A DNA stretch of 64,000 nt from Diaporthe sp. PMI_573 (lineage: Eukaryota > Ascomycota > Sordariomycetes > Diaporthales > Diaporthaceae): assembly GCA_021399435.1 (NCBI GenBank), contig JAJTUP010000003.1:2108001-2172000 (forward strand), given 5' to 3'. The notes under the pieces are model-generated. The model searched no databases. It was not told the DNA's origin and saw only the letters and a list, made by a program, of their open reading frames with translations. Shown here one piece after another: positions 1 through 12,161 of the stretch (position 1 is the stretch's first letter; each line of letters begins with the position of its first letter). The translations under genes were made by a program, and so were the position numbers.

Positions 1-184
1 TTTTTGTTCAATCGGTGGCTGAACTGCATGCGACGAAACTTACTAACCCGACGCAACATCTTGCATCAACAGGGGGGGGGGACATCTTTTTTGTTCTCTA
101 CCTAAGTAACAAAACCACATCAAAATCTGCGTTCAAATTATTCAGAATCCAAGTTCGAATTCTCCCACTCTATCTACGCACATA

Positions 185-1372
185 GTGGAGCCGCAGTTTA
201 CAAGCATTGTCACCATGTCGTGTTCTGACAGCTCCCAACCCCTGCCGACCTTTGCCGACTTGTTCAGGCCATGGTCACCCGCAGATGATCCAGACAAGCC
301 GCCATTCCCATACATCACTGGCTTCACCACACAAATCCACCGCCACTCACCCCCTCCACCGTTCGGCGCGCCCCATTATGGCCCTGGGCCGAGGCGAGGT
401 CACTCATCGCAGTACCTGCACGGCGTTCCTCATAGCGAGCTGGTTGTCGATAACCCCCCTCTTGACACGCCGCCGCTGCCGCCTTCTCAAGCTGAGACCG
501 CACGACTGACCATCCACACACCCATTTCTGTGGGCAGCGACCGCGGCGCCCAGATCCTTACATGTTCTGTCACGCCCCACAGAGGCGAGCCGTTCCAGGC
601 GGTCGCAAAGATCTACGATGCTCTGTATTACAGATTCTCCGAGTCGTACGCCAACGCACCCCGTGACGTGGTCGCTGAGGCCGACGGGGACTACAGCCGC
701 GAGGCTGCCGCCTACGAGTTTCTCCAGGCTACGGGACAGACCGGCTCCTTTGCCCCCGCCTACTACGGCTCGTGGACACTTAACCTTCCCATCACCAGCA
801 GAGGCAACGCCTATGTCAGGCCCGTCCGCTTAATCTTGATTGAGCGACTCGATGGACCCTCTATCCGAGACAGCCTCATGTATAACGGACCGAAAGATGC
901 GGGTAAGGACGCGTTTCACTATCCGCTTGAGTATAGGCTGGAGATCCTGGCGCTGGCTATGGACGGCTATGTCAGGCAGCAGCACTCCGGAATCGATCAG
1001 TGGGACTTTGCCGGGCGCAACATCATTCTCGCCCTAAGGATGCCCTCGAACGAGCCTGCTGTTGTTGTTGCGGGCATGTCTTTGCCACGCGTTGTGCTTA
1101 TCGACTACAATACGGCCGTTGTGTATCCACTGACCGAGGAGGGCAAGATCCCTCTTATGGACTGGCCACGCCCGTGGAATCCGATGGTTTACTTCTGGCA
1201 CTTGCCTATGACTGATTTCGGAGGCTGGGTCCCTCATGAATGGCACGATAATCCAAAGTTCATGCAGGAGTGGCTTCAGTCAAGGTTCGGCACCGAAGAA
1301 AAGCGGAAGCTGTACGCCCCGGTGGAACAAGAGCTGGTCATCGTAGACTATGGCCTGCACGAGCATCAGTGA
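185..1372 (+). CDS. kinase-like (protein kinase/APH fold) protein
   Basis: A single open frame of 395 residues. The first ~100 residues are Pro-rich and low in complexity. The rest reads as a degenerate protein-kinase-like fold: a VAKIYD strand with candidate ATP-binding Lys142, an E-A-A-A-Y helix near 173, a hinge-like ILIERLDG at 217-224, a catalytic-loop equivalent with D and N spaced as in HxD...RN (HSGIDQWDFAGRN, 267-279), and LIDYN (305-309) in the place of DFG. Many moulds carry expanded families of such orphan kinase-like genes. An alternative start is Met11 at 215. No intron is needed. Whether it phosphorylates proteins or small molecules, or is inactive, cannot be told from sequence. 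Confidence 0.75.
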   Translation: MEPQFTSIVTMSCSDSSQPLPTFADLFRPWSPADDPDKPPFPYITGFTTQIHRHSPPPPFGAPHYGPGPRRGHSSQYLHGVPHSELVVDNPPLDTPPLPPSQAETARLTIHTPISVGSDRGAQILTCSVTPHRGEPFQAVAKIYDALYYRFSESYANAPRDVVAEADGDYSREAAAYEFLQATGQTGSFAPAYYGSWTLNLPITSRGNAYVRPVRLILIERLDGPSIRDSLMYNGPKDAGKDAFHYPLEYRLEILALAMDGYVRQQHSGIDQWDFAGRNIILALRMPSNEPAVVVAGMSLPRVVLIDYNTAVVYPLTEEGKIPLMDWPRPWNPMVYFWHLPMTDFGGWVPHEWHDNPKFMQEWLQSRFGTEEKRKLYAPVEQELVIVDYGLHEHQ

Positions 1373-2371
1373 TTGTGGGAGAAGCCGTAAATACGTTGAA
1401 TCGTTGTTTGTACTGGGTTGTTGGTTGGTCAAGAAAGAGAACCAGCAGTGGCTGGCCAGCTCAGATGGACTGGCTAAGTATTCATAGAGGCCAAAGCAGG
1501 TGTGAATGCCTTCAAATGCACCTATGCTGCCATAGTGATGCTAGACAGAGCTTCAGATAATTTGCAGATGTAGAACACAATACGAGCCGAATTAGGCACA
1601 CAAAGTCTACTCCCAAACAGCGGCGTCAGTTGCACTCATCTGCTGCTTGGATTCTCCTACGATCCACACGAGCACTACAATACCTACATAAGTACCTGAG
1701 TAGGCAATACAGGACGGTGTAGGTAGTACCGTGTAGGTAGAATGCAACCTTTGATCTAGGTCAGACATTGAGGAGTGACGTTTCAATTTCGTACAACACT
1801 TCAGTTTGTTCGTGCATAATTTGAATTCATGCATCATATTTTCTATGTGCACAACCATCACGGCCTTCGTCCGAATCGTCCTGGGGCGGTCGTCTCAAGG
1901 CTACGATTTTAGGAGGCCACCGACTAGGCCTAGTGTCCATAATCCTGAAGTGGAGTTTACGGACAGGGTGAGGGCCACATCTGAAACACGAGTCGTGCAT
2001 GTGGTCCCACGAGTACTATTTTCGGCTGGCTGTAAGCCAGATGTTATCGGTCGGGGCTGGGTGGCGTATCTTTCAGCCTTCCTGGGTCCTAGCAAATGCA
2101 GCCACCATGAAGCGGCCTGCTTCAACGCGTGGGGGCCTCTCATTCCACAGCCCATTAGTACCTACTTAAGTACTTATCGAGTATACTTCACTACTTGCGG
2201 CTTCCACTATATATTTGATGGTCTGCATCTCAGCATTCGGCGACGGCAGTAACGAGCAGTCCATCAACAAATTCTCATGTTTGCCAAATCGTCATAGTGT
2301 TTATTGTCGATCTTGGCATTTCCAGAACATAATCATCTTTGGCCCACCCCAGCCATCTTAATTGATCTACA
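1373..2371. other. intergenic, no gene seen
   Basis: No convincing coding frame. Short ACCTAC/GTAGGTA blocks occur near 1680-1740 and 2158-2175 (tacctacataagtacctgag and similar), a simple-sequence style common in mould promoters. The right part is the likely promoter of the small gene at 2372. Confidence 0.5.
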
Positions 2372-2779
2372 ATGCCTCCCAAGGCCGACCTCTCAGCAGC
2401 GAAGACACCCTCAACGTCGACCGGGGCCAAGACAACTTCAACATCCACCGGGACCAAGGCAACCTCAACTCCGTCCAATACCAAGACACCCTCAGCTCCA
2501 TCCGCTGCCAAGGCATCATCCACCACTGCTAATCCCGCCGTGAGGAAGGGCAACCCCGGCGCCAGCACTACTGCCGCTAAACCGCTCGGTCCGGCAGCCC
2601 TCAATACAAACGGTGCCGCGCTCGCGAGGCCCGGCTCCTCCAGCCAGAGCAATGGGACCAGCAGAAAGGTGTCTATCGACTACGAGCCTGTCCTCGTTCT
2701 CAGTCCGGCACTTGGGTTCCGCATGGCCCAGAAGAACCCTGTTCTGTTCCCGAAGGCAGTTGCACAGAAGGCAAAGTGA
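2372..2779 (+). CDS. small Ser/Thr/Ala-rich hypothetical protein
   Basis: An open frame of 135 residues starting MPPKADLS. The first ~80 residues are an imperfect repeat of Thr/Ser/Pro/Ala with evenly spaced Lys (STSTGAKTTSTSTGTKATST), so that half is probably disordered. The C-terminal third (YEPVLVLSPALGFRMAQKNP) is more protein-like. There is no signal peptide or membrane segment. I do not recognise the family. The frame is longer and compositionally more regular than the overlapping frames, but it could still be non-coding. Confidence 0.45.
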   Translation: MPPKADLSAAKTPSTSTGAKTTSTSTGTKATSTPSNTKTPSAPSAAKASSTTANPAVRKGNPGASTTAAKPLGPAALNTNGAALARPGSSSQSNGTSRKVSIDYEPVLVLSPALGFRMAQKNPVLFPKAVAQKAK

Positions 2780-4151
2780 CGCTGAGTCCAGTCAAGAGTT
2801 CGCACTGGAGAATGGTGTTTTCTGAAAGATGGGGCTTGTACAGAGTAGATGTGATTGTCAAAAGCGCGCATAGACAGCCGGCTGGGTAGCATCCACATAC
2901 ACCTAGGGGTGCTTGGACCTTGTCCGACATGTCGAGTCTAGTCTACAGGTTCACATCTACGATATAAGGAAATCTCATATTTTTTGAACAATAGAAAGCA
3001 GAGAACCATGGTGACCATCCTAGTTCCAATAGGCCTAGTTCGTGGGTTGGATTTACTTACTATACACTCGGGTTAAATCTGCTATATGCTCGTATTCTCT
3101 TCTTGGTTAAATCTGCTATACGCTTATAAATTGCCCAAAATAGACAATATAATACTGTAATTACCCAGACTGTAGTATAGCATATATACACAGAAGATCT
3201 ATCTTAAACACACAATTACTACAGTGCACACCAAAGCTGCAGCTTCCCCGCGTCTTGGGCGGTAAGAAAGGCGATCTCATTGGCACATAGTAGCTGCAGG
3301 ATCCTGGGAGTCCTGAGTCTTTTGGATGACTGCTCATTCTCTGCCCAGCAGGCCACAAATGCTGCTGCCAAATATAGCACAGCACGATATGTGCAGCCGG
3401 GCTGGCGTCTCAGCCAACCCTCCTATGTCTAGGCCAGATCTATTGTGACACCCAACCTCGTCCACGTTTTCCACCAAGCTCCAAGCAGACCGTTTGTCCA
3501 ATTATCGAACGGGATCGGCCTCCTGTAACAGAGCTTGGATTAGTGTAGACCATGTCGACATGTCGCCCGGCATATCTCCTAGTCCGGAACATCATCACAA
3601 TAAGCAGCAAGTGAGTGTAAAAGTGAGCTGCCTTTAGGTCGTCAACAAATAAGTAACCTCCAAATATAAGTGTGGTGGGAGAGCCATGCAGCACATGCTG
3701 CGCCAATACCATGATATATAAGTCCAGCTTAATACCGCTTAGTTGCTGTTAGTGCAAGGTTAGTGAGGGAAGTCACGGATACAAGTACAGAAGGTCGCGT
3801 TTTCCGGCCGGCTGGACCATTTCTAAGATCTCTATTACAATATACGGATGATGGAGAGCAAGAAAGCTTTTCCTGTTTCCGATTTACTAATTTCCATTTA
3901 TTGATGGGATGATGAATCCCTATTTCCTATTTGCTAGTTCCCATTTATTGGTAGTGTTTTTGGTTAGTATTCCCGAAAAGGTAGCCCGTTAACCAGGCCA
4001 CACGCCCTACTTCATCCATTTTACTGCCGTTAGGCCTTCCATAGGGCCCTTACTCTTGATATTTTAGTATGCCGTGTATTTCATTTTAATGTAGCCATGA
4101 ACAGCGCTGGACATAACGTTTACCCAAGAACTCAACTGCTCATCGAAGGTC
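2780..4151. other. AT-rich intergenic with short direct repeats
   Basis: No gene seen. A 16-base direct repeat ggttaaatctgctata occurs near 3073 and 3105. An imperfect tandem of tttcc-atttact-atttcccatttattg lies at about 3877-3955. The right end (4110-4151) keeps shifted traces of the coding sequence upstream of the HET relic that follows (RWT, then TQEL in other frames). Confidence 0.4.
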
Positions 4152-5285
4152 GTGTATTTTTTGCCCGAGAGAACGTATTACAGCTGCAACACCGGCTCCT
4201 GGAATGAAGATTTCCCACTAGACCCAAGAATTCCAGTTGAGACTTACAAGAGCTCTCGAGACGAGGACCCGAAAGCCGCATCATTCTTTGACGGTGAGGA
4301 CGCATCCGACTGCTACATCCAAATGGCAGAGCAGCTCTCCTGTCGGCAGTTTACTAGAGAAGAGGATGTGCTGAAGGCGTTGTCTGGCATGTATACCATG
4401 TTTGCCCTCGAGAAACTGGGCCCAGCCGCGGCCGGCGTGCCCATCAACTTTCTCGAGGAGGGACTAATGTGGCAACCGACCGGGCGATTGAGGAGAAGAA
4501 CGGCTTCATACCCAGACCAATTACAACCTACATGGTCGTGGGCTGGTTGGGCGGGCCCAATCACCTTCCCCTTCTACGGATTCAAGAACTCAAGCATCCG
4601 ACCAATTATCGAATGGTCCCTATGTCTGCAAATGGCGGGTGACCAAGGCCATAGACAGTACATCGGTGTCAACGTTGTTGATGCGGTCGCGAAATCGAGT
4701 GTAACACCGAAAAGCACCCAATGGTCTACGCGAGCTCTCGAGTTAAGAAGCTATCCACCTTTCAACAAAGAAACTAGCCTTGAATCTGAGCATGCAAAGG
4801 AATTCCTTTCCATCTCAAACCCCTACCTTCTCGACTCTGTAATTCTTTGTTGCTGCTCGCGCACGTATAAAGTTCACATTAAGAACATCACAGGTCCCGA
4901 ACTCGCGACTCGTGCAGGCTTACAGTTCTTCTCCATCCTCGACAGCGAGAACCGTGTCACGGTTGGTGAATTCAAGGTTGATACTGGCACTCTTGAACTA
5001 TTAACAGGACCAGGCACCCTGCCTAGCATAGCAGAGGTGTTGCCGATTGCCGAGCTCGACTTTTCATCTCGATTCGTCGAAGGCCTGTTATATATGAACC
5101 GGTATAGTCGACTGGGCCAGTTCTCGCAAGATTTTATGCACCTCGTGGCTCAAGATGTCGACATGTCTATTGTTTTGTGGATAGTTCATCAGCATGGGCT
5201 CTCTCGTCGCGTCGCTCTGGGATATTTAACGAAAGCTGGTTTGAGCCGCTACGTGGGACAACATAATTGGGTGGTGCTCACTTAA
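4152..5285 (+). pseudogene. C-terminal half of a HET-domain protein, N-terminus lost
   Basis: The 377-residue open frame carries the region that follows the HET domain in fungal heterokaryon-incompatibility proteins: YFLPERTYYSC near the start, then TWSWAGWAGP near residue 140, equivalent to the conserved PSWSWAGW of this family. The HET domain itself (RYxALSYxWG, WIDxxCI) is missing. Just upstream, at about 4105-4150, pieces equivalent to RGWTxQE occur but in shifted frames, and sequence further left is AT-rich. I read it as a truncated gene next to RIP-degraded repeats. A short transcript from the internal ATG could still make this fragment. Confidence 0.65.
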
Positions 5286-6295
5286 CTCGGTAAAATAAGA
5301 TTGCGAGTGTTATTAAAGATTGCGAATCAGTACTATTCAGTCCTTCAGATTAAACTTTGCTCTTTATTTGAAGCCTACTTTATCATTTCAGAGCATTACT
5401 GACATACAGACACGCCAAGCGTGCTCAGCCTTGAAATATTTCAACTTCACTTGATGCTTTGCTTAGCTCTTTAAGTCAGCCTCGTTCCGAAAGGCTTCTT
5501 TTTTGCGCGCCTTTCTCCTCACCCTCTATGCCATAACTCCCAGGCCACAAATTCTTATGCCACAGATTTACAGGCCACACTTGACAAGCCTCAAGAGTGA
5601 TAAGCCTCAAGAGCGACATGTAAGGTGCCAGGTGTGGTCCGAAGACCTATGTAGAACGGGTTTGGAGGCATGGATCTGAGGGATGGAATCTGGCCTGGCC
5701 AACTAGAGGCCGGTGGTTTCTGACTAAGCGGCTAAACTTCGGCACTTATTCTTAACGAAAAGAATATAGCCCGCCTTCCTACTTCTACATATTTACCCAC
5801 TTCCTCGACGTTACATCTATGTTTAAAGCGGCGCCTTGCTTTAGTACACTTCTCCCTTAAGATATGTTCACTTCTTCGGAGTCTATTGTATTTATAGCGA
5901 TTATTTATTATTTATTATTTTATTATACTACAGTTTTACTTTAGAGGAGCTTAATTACTTACTTATAATAATTCCCAATGCGCCGTCCTCTATATTACCT
6001 GTTAAACAGTGTCCTGAAATATAAGTTGTTCTTACTAGCTTGTAAGTGCAGTGCGTTGCTTTTGCAGCTAGTATAGCGGCTATTTTCTTAATATTACCTA
6101 AAAGAAGGTTGTTAGTTAAGTCAGCTTGTATGATTTAAAATATTAACTATTTGACCCCTATTGCCGTTTAGATAGAGGACCTACCTTACTGAAACTACTT
6201 AGTTTTAGAGGGGACAAGAGCTGCTTAGCTAATTCTAAAGATTTATCTCCTTTTACTACTATCTTCTTTCTACTTTATTTTTCGTTTATTATAAT
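5286..6295. other. AT-rich decayed sequence
   Basis: No frame or family recognised. A less AT-rich block at about 5500-5750 contains short repeats (ggccacaaattcttatgccacag; gcctcaagagtgataagcctcaagagcgac). The rest has the TpA-rich look of RIP and may belong to the 5' part of the degraded Gypsy element that follows. Confidence 0.35.
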
Positions 6296-6817
6296 TCTGA
6301 AGGTTGGTGGATCGAATGGGAGTCAGGTAGCAGTAGGGTGCACTGAGGTCTTGTTGGGACGCTTGAGAATGGTTTGGACAACTTTGCATTGAATTTGAGT
6401 GGGCTTCTGTCAGCCCTCCTCACAGTCCCTCCGACATGACCTCAACCCTGGGCACGCTGTGGTTGGCTCTGGTGCAGGAATGGAGGGGCCGGAAAATTCG
6501 GCCCTCAGACCCACCATCTTTGGCTTCAAACAGCCAGCCAACCCTAACCCTGACAGTAACCAAACTAAATACAGATAAACTTCAGAAATCAGGCTATCTA
6601 ACAAACTAGGTTACATGCTTTTTGGGTTAGAAATAAGGGGAATGCAGAGGTTCGAAGTTAGGGTCTTAAAACAGCCCAAAAAATCGGCTCACGGCCACCA
6701 AACTCATCTGTCAGCGCGCACGCCACTAGCAAAAAGTCTAGGGTAACTCCTTCCGTGAAGTCTAGGGTAACTCCCTACGTGCAGCGCCCACACCTAAATG
6801 AGCGTTTCCGTTTAACA
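6296..6817 (+). repeat. orphan ~520-bp interspersed repeat, copy 1
   Basis: Begins TCTGAAGGTTGGTGGAT and ends GCGTTTCCGTTTAACA. It shares its full length with copies at 8769-9302 and 35113-35622. There are no inverted termini and no protein frame shared by all copies. An internal CCAACCCTAACCCTGACAG contains two telomere-like CCCTAA units, and near the 3' end a GTCTAGGGTAACTCC unit is repeated in tandem. Clear target duplications are not visible for this copy (ataat on the left, ataga on the right). Confidence 0.75.
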
Positions 6818-8768
6818 ATAGAAGACCTATAATAATCATAGAGTATTACATAATAAAATATTAAAAGTATCGATAAAGTTCTAGGAAAGGATTATAGATA
6901 GCTAAAAAACTAGACAAGCTATCTACAAAACCTTAAATAGTAGGAGAAATACCTATAAGATACTTGTATATAATAAATACTAATAATGACTATTAATATT
7001 TAAAGATTAAGATAGAGCTCGGAGCCTACTAATGCTACATACTTATTAATAGTAGAGTATAGGGAAATTTTATCTTCCTAAAGATGGTAAACAGATACCA
7101 CCTTACATAGTACAAGAAAAAGAAACCCTATAGACTCAACATAATTAACAATACAAAAGTTACTTATAGAAACAGTATTATTAACATAGAGATTGATCAC
7201 CTCCAGGTCTAGATTTAGGACTATATTAAGCAACTCTTATTTAACATTACTAAAATAACGGATTATTAGTTAATCCTAGGAATACCCTAGTTAAGAAAGA
7301 ATAACCCTTAGATAGATTAGACTACTAGCTAGATTTACTAGGTAAACCCTGTTAGCTTAGTAAAAGGAACAATTATATATTATAAGGATAAGCAGAGCTT
7401 AGTCCCTAAAGACAGTACCCAAATATATGTTTAAACAAGCCTAGCGACTACCTCTTAAAATAGAGAAAAGGACTTAGTCCTTAGGTAGGCTTTAGAACAG
7501 CCTCTAAACAAGCTAGTATAGTAACAGCATAAACCAGGCAGTCTACCACGGACTAACAATAAAAACCCACTATCAAGCTAAATATAATATAAACCTAATA
7601 AAGAAGGTAGTCTAACACGGACTAATACAAGGAAGTAATAAATTATACTTATAGTACAAGAATGTATTAAGGAAATCCAACAAGCGTTAAGATAGATACA
7701 AGAGATTTAGTACATATAATATAAAACAATACCTATAGTTATAGTTACCTTACCTACAGAAACCTTACGACAAGTACTAAATGCCTAAAGGATTAACTTA
7801 GTAAAACAAGTTAAGCCTATCTTCTAATAATTTATTACCTACCTATAGATAGCTAAAGTAGTAAAAACGTGGACACCAAGCCGAGCATATGTGCCCAAGT
7901 TCTGCTGGCCCCTCTGAGCGAGAGAGAGAGGAAACTGCTAGAGGGCTCCAACGCGAAGAAAGAAGAGATAATGAAAAAGGGCCAGAAGGGCTACGAAGGT
8001 GATAAAAGCAGTGATTGGGTTCTGATCAGACAATGTCACAGGTTATCAAATAATAATAATAGAAGAATGAGTTGAATTGTTGCTTCGGCCCTCAAGAGGG
8101 ACAGAAGCTTGTCCGGTACTTATAGTACAGACGGCCAAGAAAGAAAATTCATCGCACTAGCTACGTGAAACACTGCACCCCGTAATAGTAGTAAAAAAGG
8201 ATCCTTAAAAGTTTATACCCTAGGAATACTACAAGTACTTAAAGCTGTTTTTAGTAATACTTAATACTAGACTACCTAAATATAATAACTAGGATTATAA
8301 AATATTCCTGGAACCTGGAAAGATACCTAAATTCTTCAAAATCTACGGACTTAATAAAATACAACTCAAGGTACTTAGAGAGTACCTTGATGAAAACCTA
8401 GAAAAGGGTTATATTTAACCATCCACTTTATCTACAGGATATTTAATTCTCTTTATATTAAAGAAGAACAGGAAGCTATAACTTTACGTAGATTATTGCT
8501 AACTAAACGACATTACTATTAAAAACCGCTACCTGCTACCTCTAATTAAAGAACTATAAGACTAACTATAAGGAGCTTAATAGTTTACAGCCCTAGACCT
8601 TAAGGGAGCCTATAACCTTATTAGGATAAAAAAGGGTAAAGAATGGAAAACAACGTTCTAAATATACTACGGATACTTTAAATACCTAGTTATATTATTT
8701 AGACTAACTAATACACTAGCATCGTTCTAAGCTATAATTAATTATATTTTTAGAGAATATTTAGATAT

Positions 8769-9302
8769 TCTGAAGGTTAGTGGATTGAATGGTCAGGTAG
8801 CAGTAGGGTGCACTGGAGGTCTTGGTGGGACGCTTGAGAATGGTTTGGACAACTTTGCATTGAATTTGAGTGGGCTTCTGTCAGCCCTCCTCACACACCC
8901 TCCGACATCGTCTCAACCCTGGGCACGCTGGGGTTGGCTCTGGTGCAGGAATGGCGAGGCCGGAAAATTCGGCCCCCAGACCCACCATCTTTAGCTTTAA
9001 ACAGCCAGCCAACCCTAACCCTGACAGCAACCAAACTAAATACAGATAAACTTCAGAAATCAGGCTATCTAATAAACTAGGTTACATACTTTTTGGGTAA
9101 GAAATAAGGATAATACAGAAATACAAAATTAGGGTCTTAAAACAGCCCAAAAAATCGACTCACGGCCACCAAACTTATCTGCCAGCGTACACGCCCTATG
9201 GGCACTTAGAGGAAATCCAGTACCAAGTCTAGGGTAACTCCCTACGTGAAGTCTAGGGTAACCCCTTACGTGCAGCGCCTATACAAGCGTTTCCGTTTAA
9301 CA
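8769..9302 (+). repeat. orphan interspersed repeat, copy 2, nested in reverse transcriptase
   Basis: This copy splits the Gypsy reverse transcriptase exactly between the codons for EYLDI and FIVIYLNDIL. GATAT stands on both sides (8764-8768 and 9303-9307), a 5-base target duplication that fixes the element ends at TCTGAAGG and TTTAACA. It is therefore a real insertion younger than the Gypsy element. The copy is less TpA-rich than its host. Confidence 0.85.
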
Positions 9303-10537
9303 GATATCTTTATAGTTATATACCTTAATGACATCCTTATCTACTCTAGAATGCTTAAAGAATATAAGGAATACGTATATAAGGTACTATAGAAGCTCTA
9401 AGACGTAAAACTTCTAGTTAAACTAGAGAAAAGTAAGTTCTATACTAAGGAAGTTAACTATCTTAGATATATCATCCGGCCTAGACAAATCGCGATGTAA
9501 GTATCTAAAATCAAAGCTATCAAATACTAGCCTATACCTATAAATGTCAAGGAAGTTTGAGGATTCCTTAGATACGTTAACTTCTATAGATAATTTATCA
9601 AAGGTTATAGAGGACTCGCAAAACCTCTTACAGACCTTATCAAGAAGGACGAAGAATTCCAATAGATACTAGAAGCCTAAGATGCTTTTAACATAATAAC
9701 CTAGAAAATCCTGGAAGAACTAATACTAGTTAAAGCAGACCCTAACAAGGTCTATAAAGTTAAGACTAATGCCTTAGACTTTATAATAAGAGGTTAACTA
9801 GGTTAATGGAATGACTAAGGTAAACTATACCCTATTATATTCTTTTTGAAAAAGCTTAATAGCCTAGAGCTTAATTACCCTATATATAATAAGGAACTTA
9901 TGGCGATAATTAAAGTATTTAAGGAGTAGTAACATTACCTTATAGGAGCCAAGTACTAGGTTTAAGTCTATACTAACTACAAAAACCTTATATACTTTAC
10001 AATAACTAAAGAACTTAACAAGCGCTAGATTAGATAGGTAGAGTTTTTATTATAATTCGACCTTAGGATTACGTACTGTAAGGGATCTGAGAATGGGCAA
10101 GCAGACGCACTTAGCAGACGGCTAGATCACCTATAGGAGGTTTTACTAGAAACATAGAGTATCTTCCAAGTCACCCCTAATAGAGACTTGTTATAGAAAT
10201 CCCGATAACTAGTAATAATACTCCGAGCCAAGGTTGACCCTAGCTAGGAAAACAAGCTTAAGGTAGCCTACTAAAACGTACCCTTAGAAGCCAAGGGACA
10301 AATGATAGAAGACAACAGAATGTTGTATTAAGGAAGACAACTCTTTGTACCCATAGACCTATAAAAAGAACTCATTAAATAGATCTACAAAGCCCTAGCA
10401 TATAGACATCAAGGAATTACGGCGATAATTAAAAGAATTAGATAATACTACTACTTCCTAGGAATAAAGAAGGAAGTCTAGATAGTTATCTAGGACTATA
10501 ATATATGTTGCAAGAGTAAGACTATAAAGTATAAACC

Positions 10538-11020
10538 TGTTATAAACAGCCTCCTTCAGACCCCCAGACCCCTTCAGCCTCCTTCAGCCCCTTCAAAGCC
10601 CTTCCAGCCTCCCTCAGCCCCTATCCGCCTCCTTCAGAAAGAATAAGCTATCTATGCAAGCCTCGAGACATAAGTGGAGAAACCAGCTAGCCTAGCTTGG
10701 CAGAATCTTCTTATCGGAGTTATTCCTTCCGCCCTTTCCCATTTCTCTTTCTAGCCCCTGTTTTTCTCGAGTCATTATTCTCTCCGTCGGAGGAATATAC
10801 CTCTCCGAAGGTCCGAACCCTCTATGTATATATACCTAGCCTTTTCCTCTCAGATAGATAGTTAGTTCTTCAGTCAGATCAACTTTTTCCCTCCTACACC
10901 TAGCTTGCCTCCTCCTTCCTTGAATTTGTTCTCTGTGAGGTGTTGAAGAATATCTTGACTACAGCCTTACTATGTCCCTCTACCCTTAGCCCTCTGCCCT
11001 TAATCTAGGTGTTTTTAACA
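10538..11020. mobile_element. solo LTR inserted in the Gypsy integrase
   Basis: 483 bases begin TGTTATAAACAG and end GTTTTTAACA, so they have TG...CA ends with TGTTA/TAACA inverted termini. AAACC flanks both sides (10533-10537 and 11021-11025) as a 5-base target duplication. The host integrase frame resumes after it (KP before, then PYGLL). It contains Pro-codon-like CCTCCTTCAGCCCC repeats and a TATATATA box near 10828. No second LTR or internal region is present, so it is a solo LTR left by recombination. Confidence 0.9.
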
Positions 11021-12161
11021 AAACCTTACGGCCTGCTATAACCTCTGCTAGTACCTGATAGACTATAGTAATTCATTAGCCTAGACTTTATTATCAAGCT
11101 ACTACTTTTAAAGAAACTAATGACAGGAGCCTAGTATAATAGCATCCTGGTTATCATTGATAGATTTACAAAGTACTCCTACTTCCTGCTATATAAGGAA
11201 GTAAGTAATGTAGACAATCTTATATATACTTTCCTACGGGTAATTATTAGTAACCATGGTATACTATAAGAAATAGTGTTAGATAGAGAAACAGTGTTTA
11301 CCTCTAACTTTTGGTAATTACTTATAAGATAACTTGGCACGAAATTAAAGCTATCTATAGCTTTCTACCCTTAGATAGATAGATAAACTAAAAGACTAAA
11401 CTAGATTCTAGAATAGTATCTTCGTAGTTACGTTAACTATAAACAAGATAACTGGGTATAGCTACTACCTATAGTATAGTTTGCCTATAATAGTGTAGAT
11501 ATAGGTATTATAAAGGTCTTACCCTTCTATACAAACTATGGCTATAAACTAGAAGCCTATAGAGAACTAATCTCTGGGCTAGAAGTATAATTGGCTATAG
11601 AAAAGGTAACTAAAATTTGGAATCTTTAGAAGAAGCTTTGGTAAGAACTGCTCTTTGTATAAAAACAAATGATAACCTATACTAATAGAAAAAGGTTAAA
11701 GGGACCAACCTTGAAGGAGGAGGATAAAGTCTACCTACTCTGGAAAAATATTAAAACTAAATGACTAAGCGATAAACTGGACTATAAAAAGATTAGACTA
11801 TTTAGGATTGAGAAGAAACTATTGAATACTAACTTTAGACTCTTATTACTAATAAAAATGTAGATATACCTGGTCTTCTACATATTACTCTTAAAACTAG
11901 TACTAGCTAATGTATGGCTTAAAATATAGATTAAACTTAATAATAATAAAAAAGAATGGGAAATAGAGAAAATCCTTAATTCTAGAACACATAATGCCGA
12001 TACTAAATATCTGGTTAAATGGAAAGACTATAATAATAAAGACAATACCTGGGAATCCTTTAAGAACCTAATGAATTGCCAACAGGTACTACGGGACTTT
12101 TAAGGTTAATAAGAAAATCAGTAGGGACCCTTAGATTATCTAGATCTAAACCCAGAGAATG

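Noticed and set aside
6630..6665. tRNA or SINE promoter because of GAGGTTCGAAG in the orphan repeat
   Set aside because: Only one copy has the B-box-like sequence; another copy reads GAGGTACGAAG, and no A-box or cloverleaf was found.
8785..8994. A 69-codon frame (MNGQVAVGCTGGLGGT) present in two copies of the orphan repeat
   Set aside because: It is not open in the copy at 6296 and has no protein features; it follows from shared repeat sequence.
6296..9302. The orphan repeats at 6296 and 8769 as the two LTRs of one element
   Set aside because: The sequence between them is Gypsy pol that continues beyond the second copy, and that copy has its own target duplication in the reverse transcriptase.
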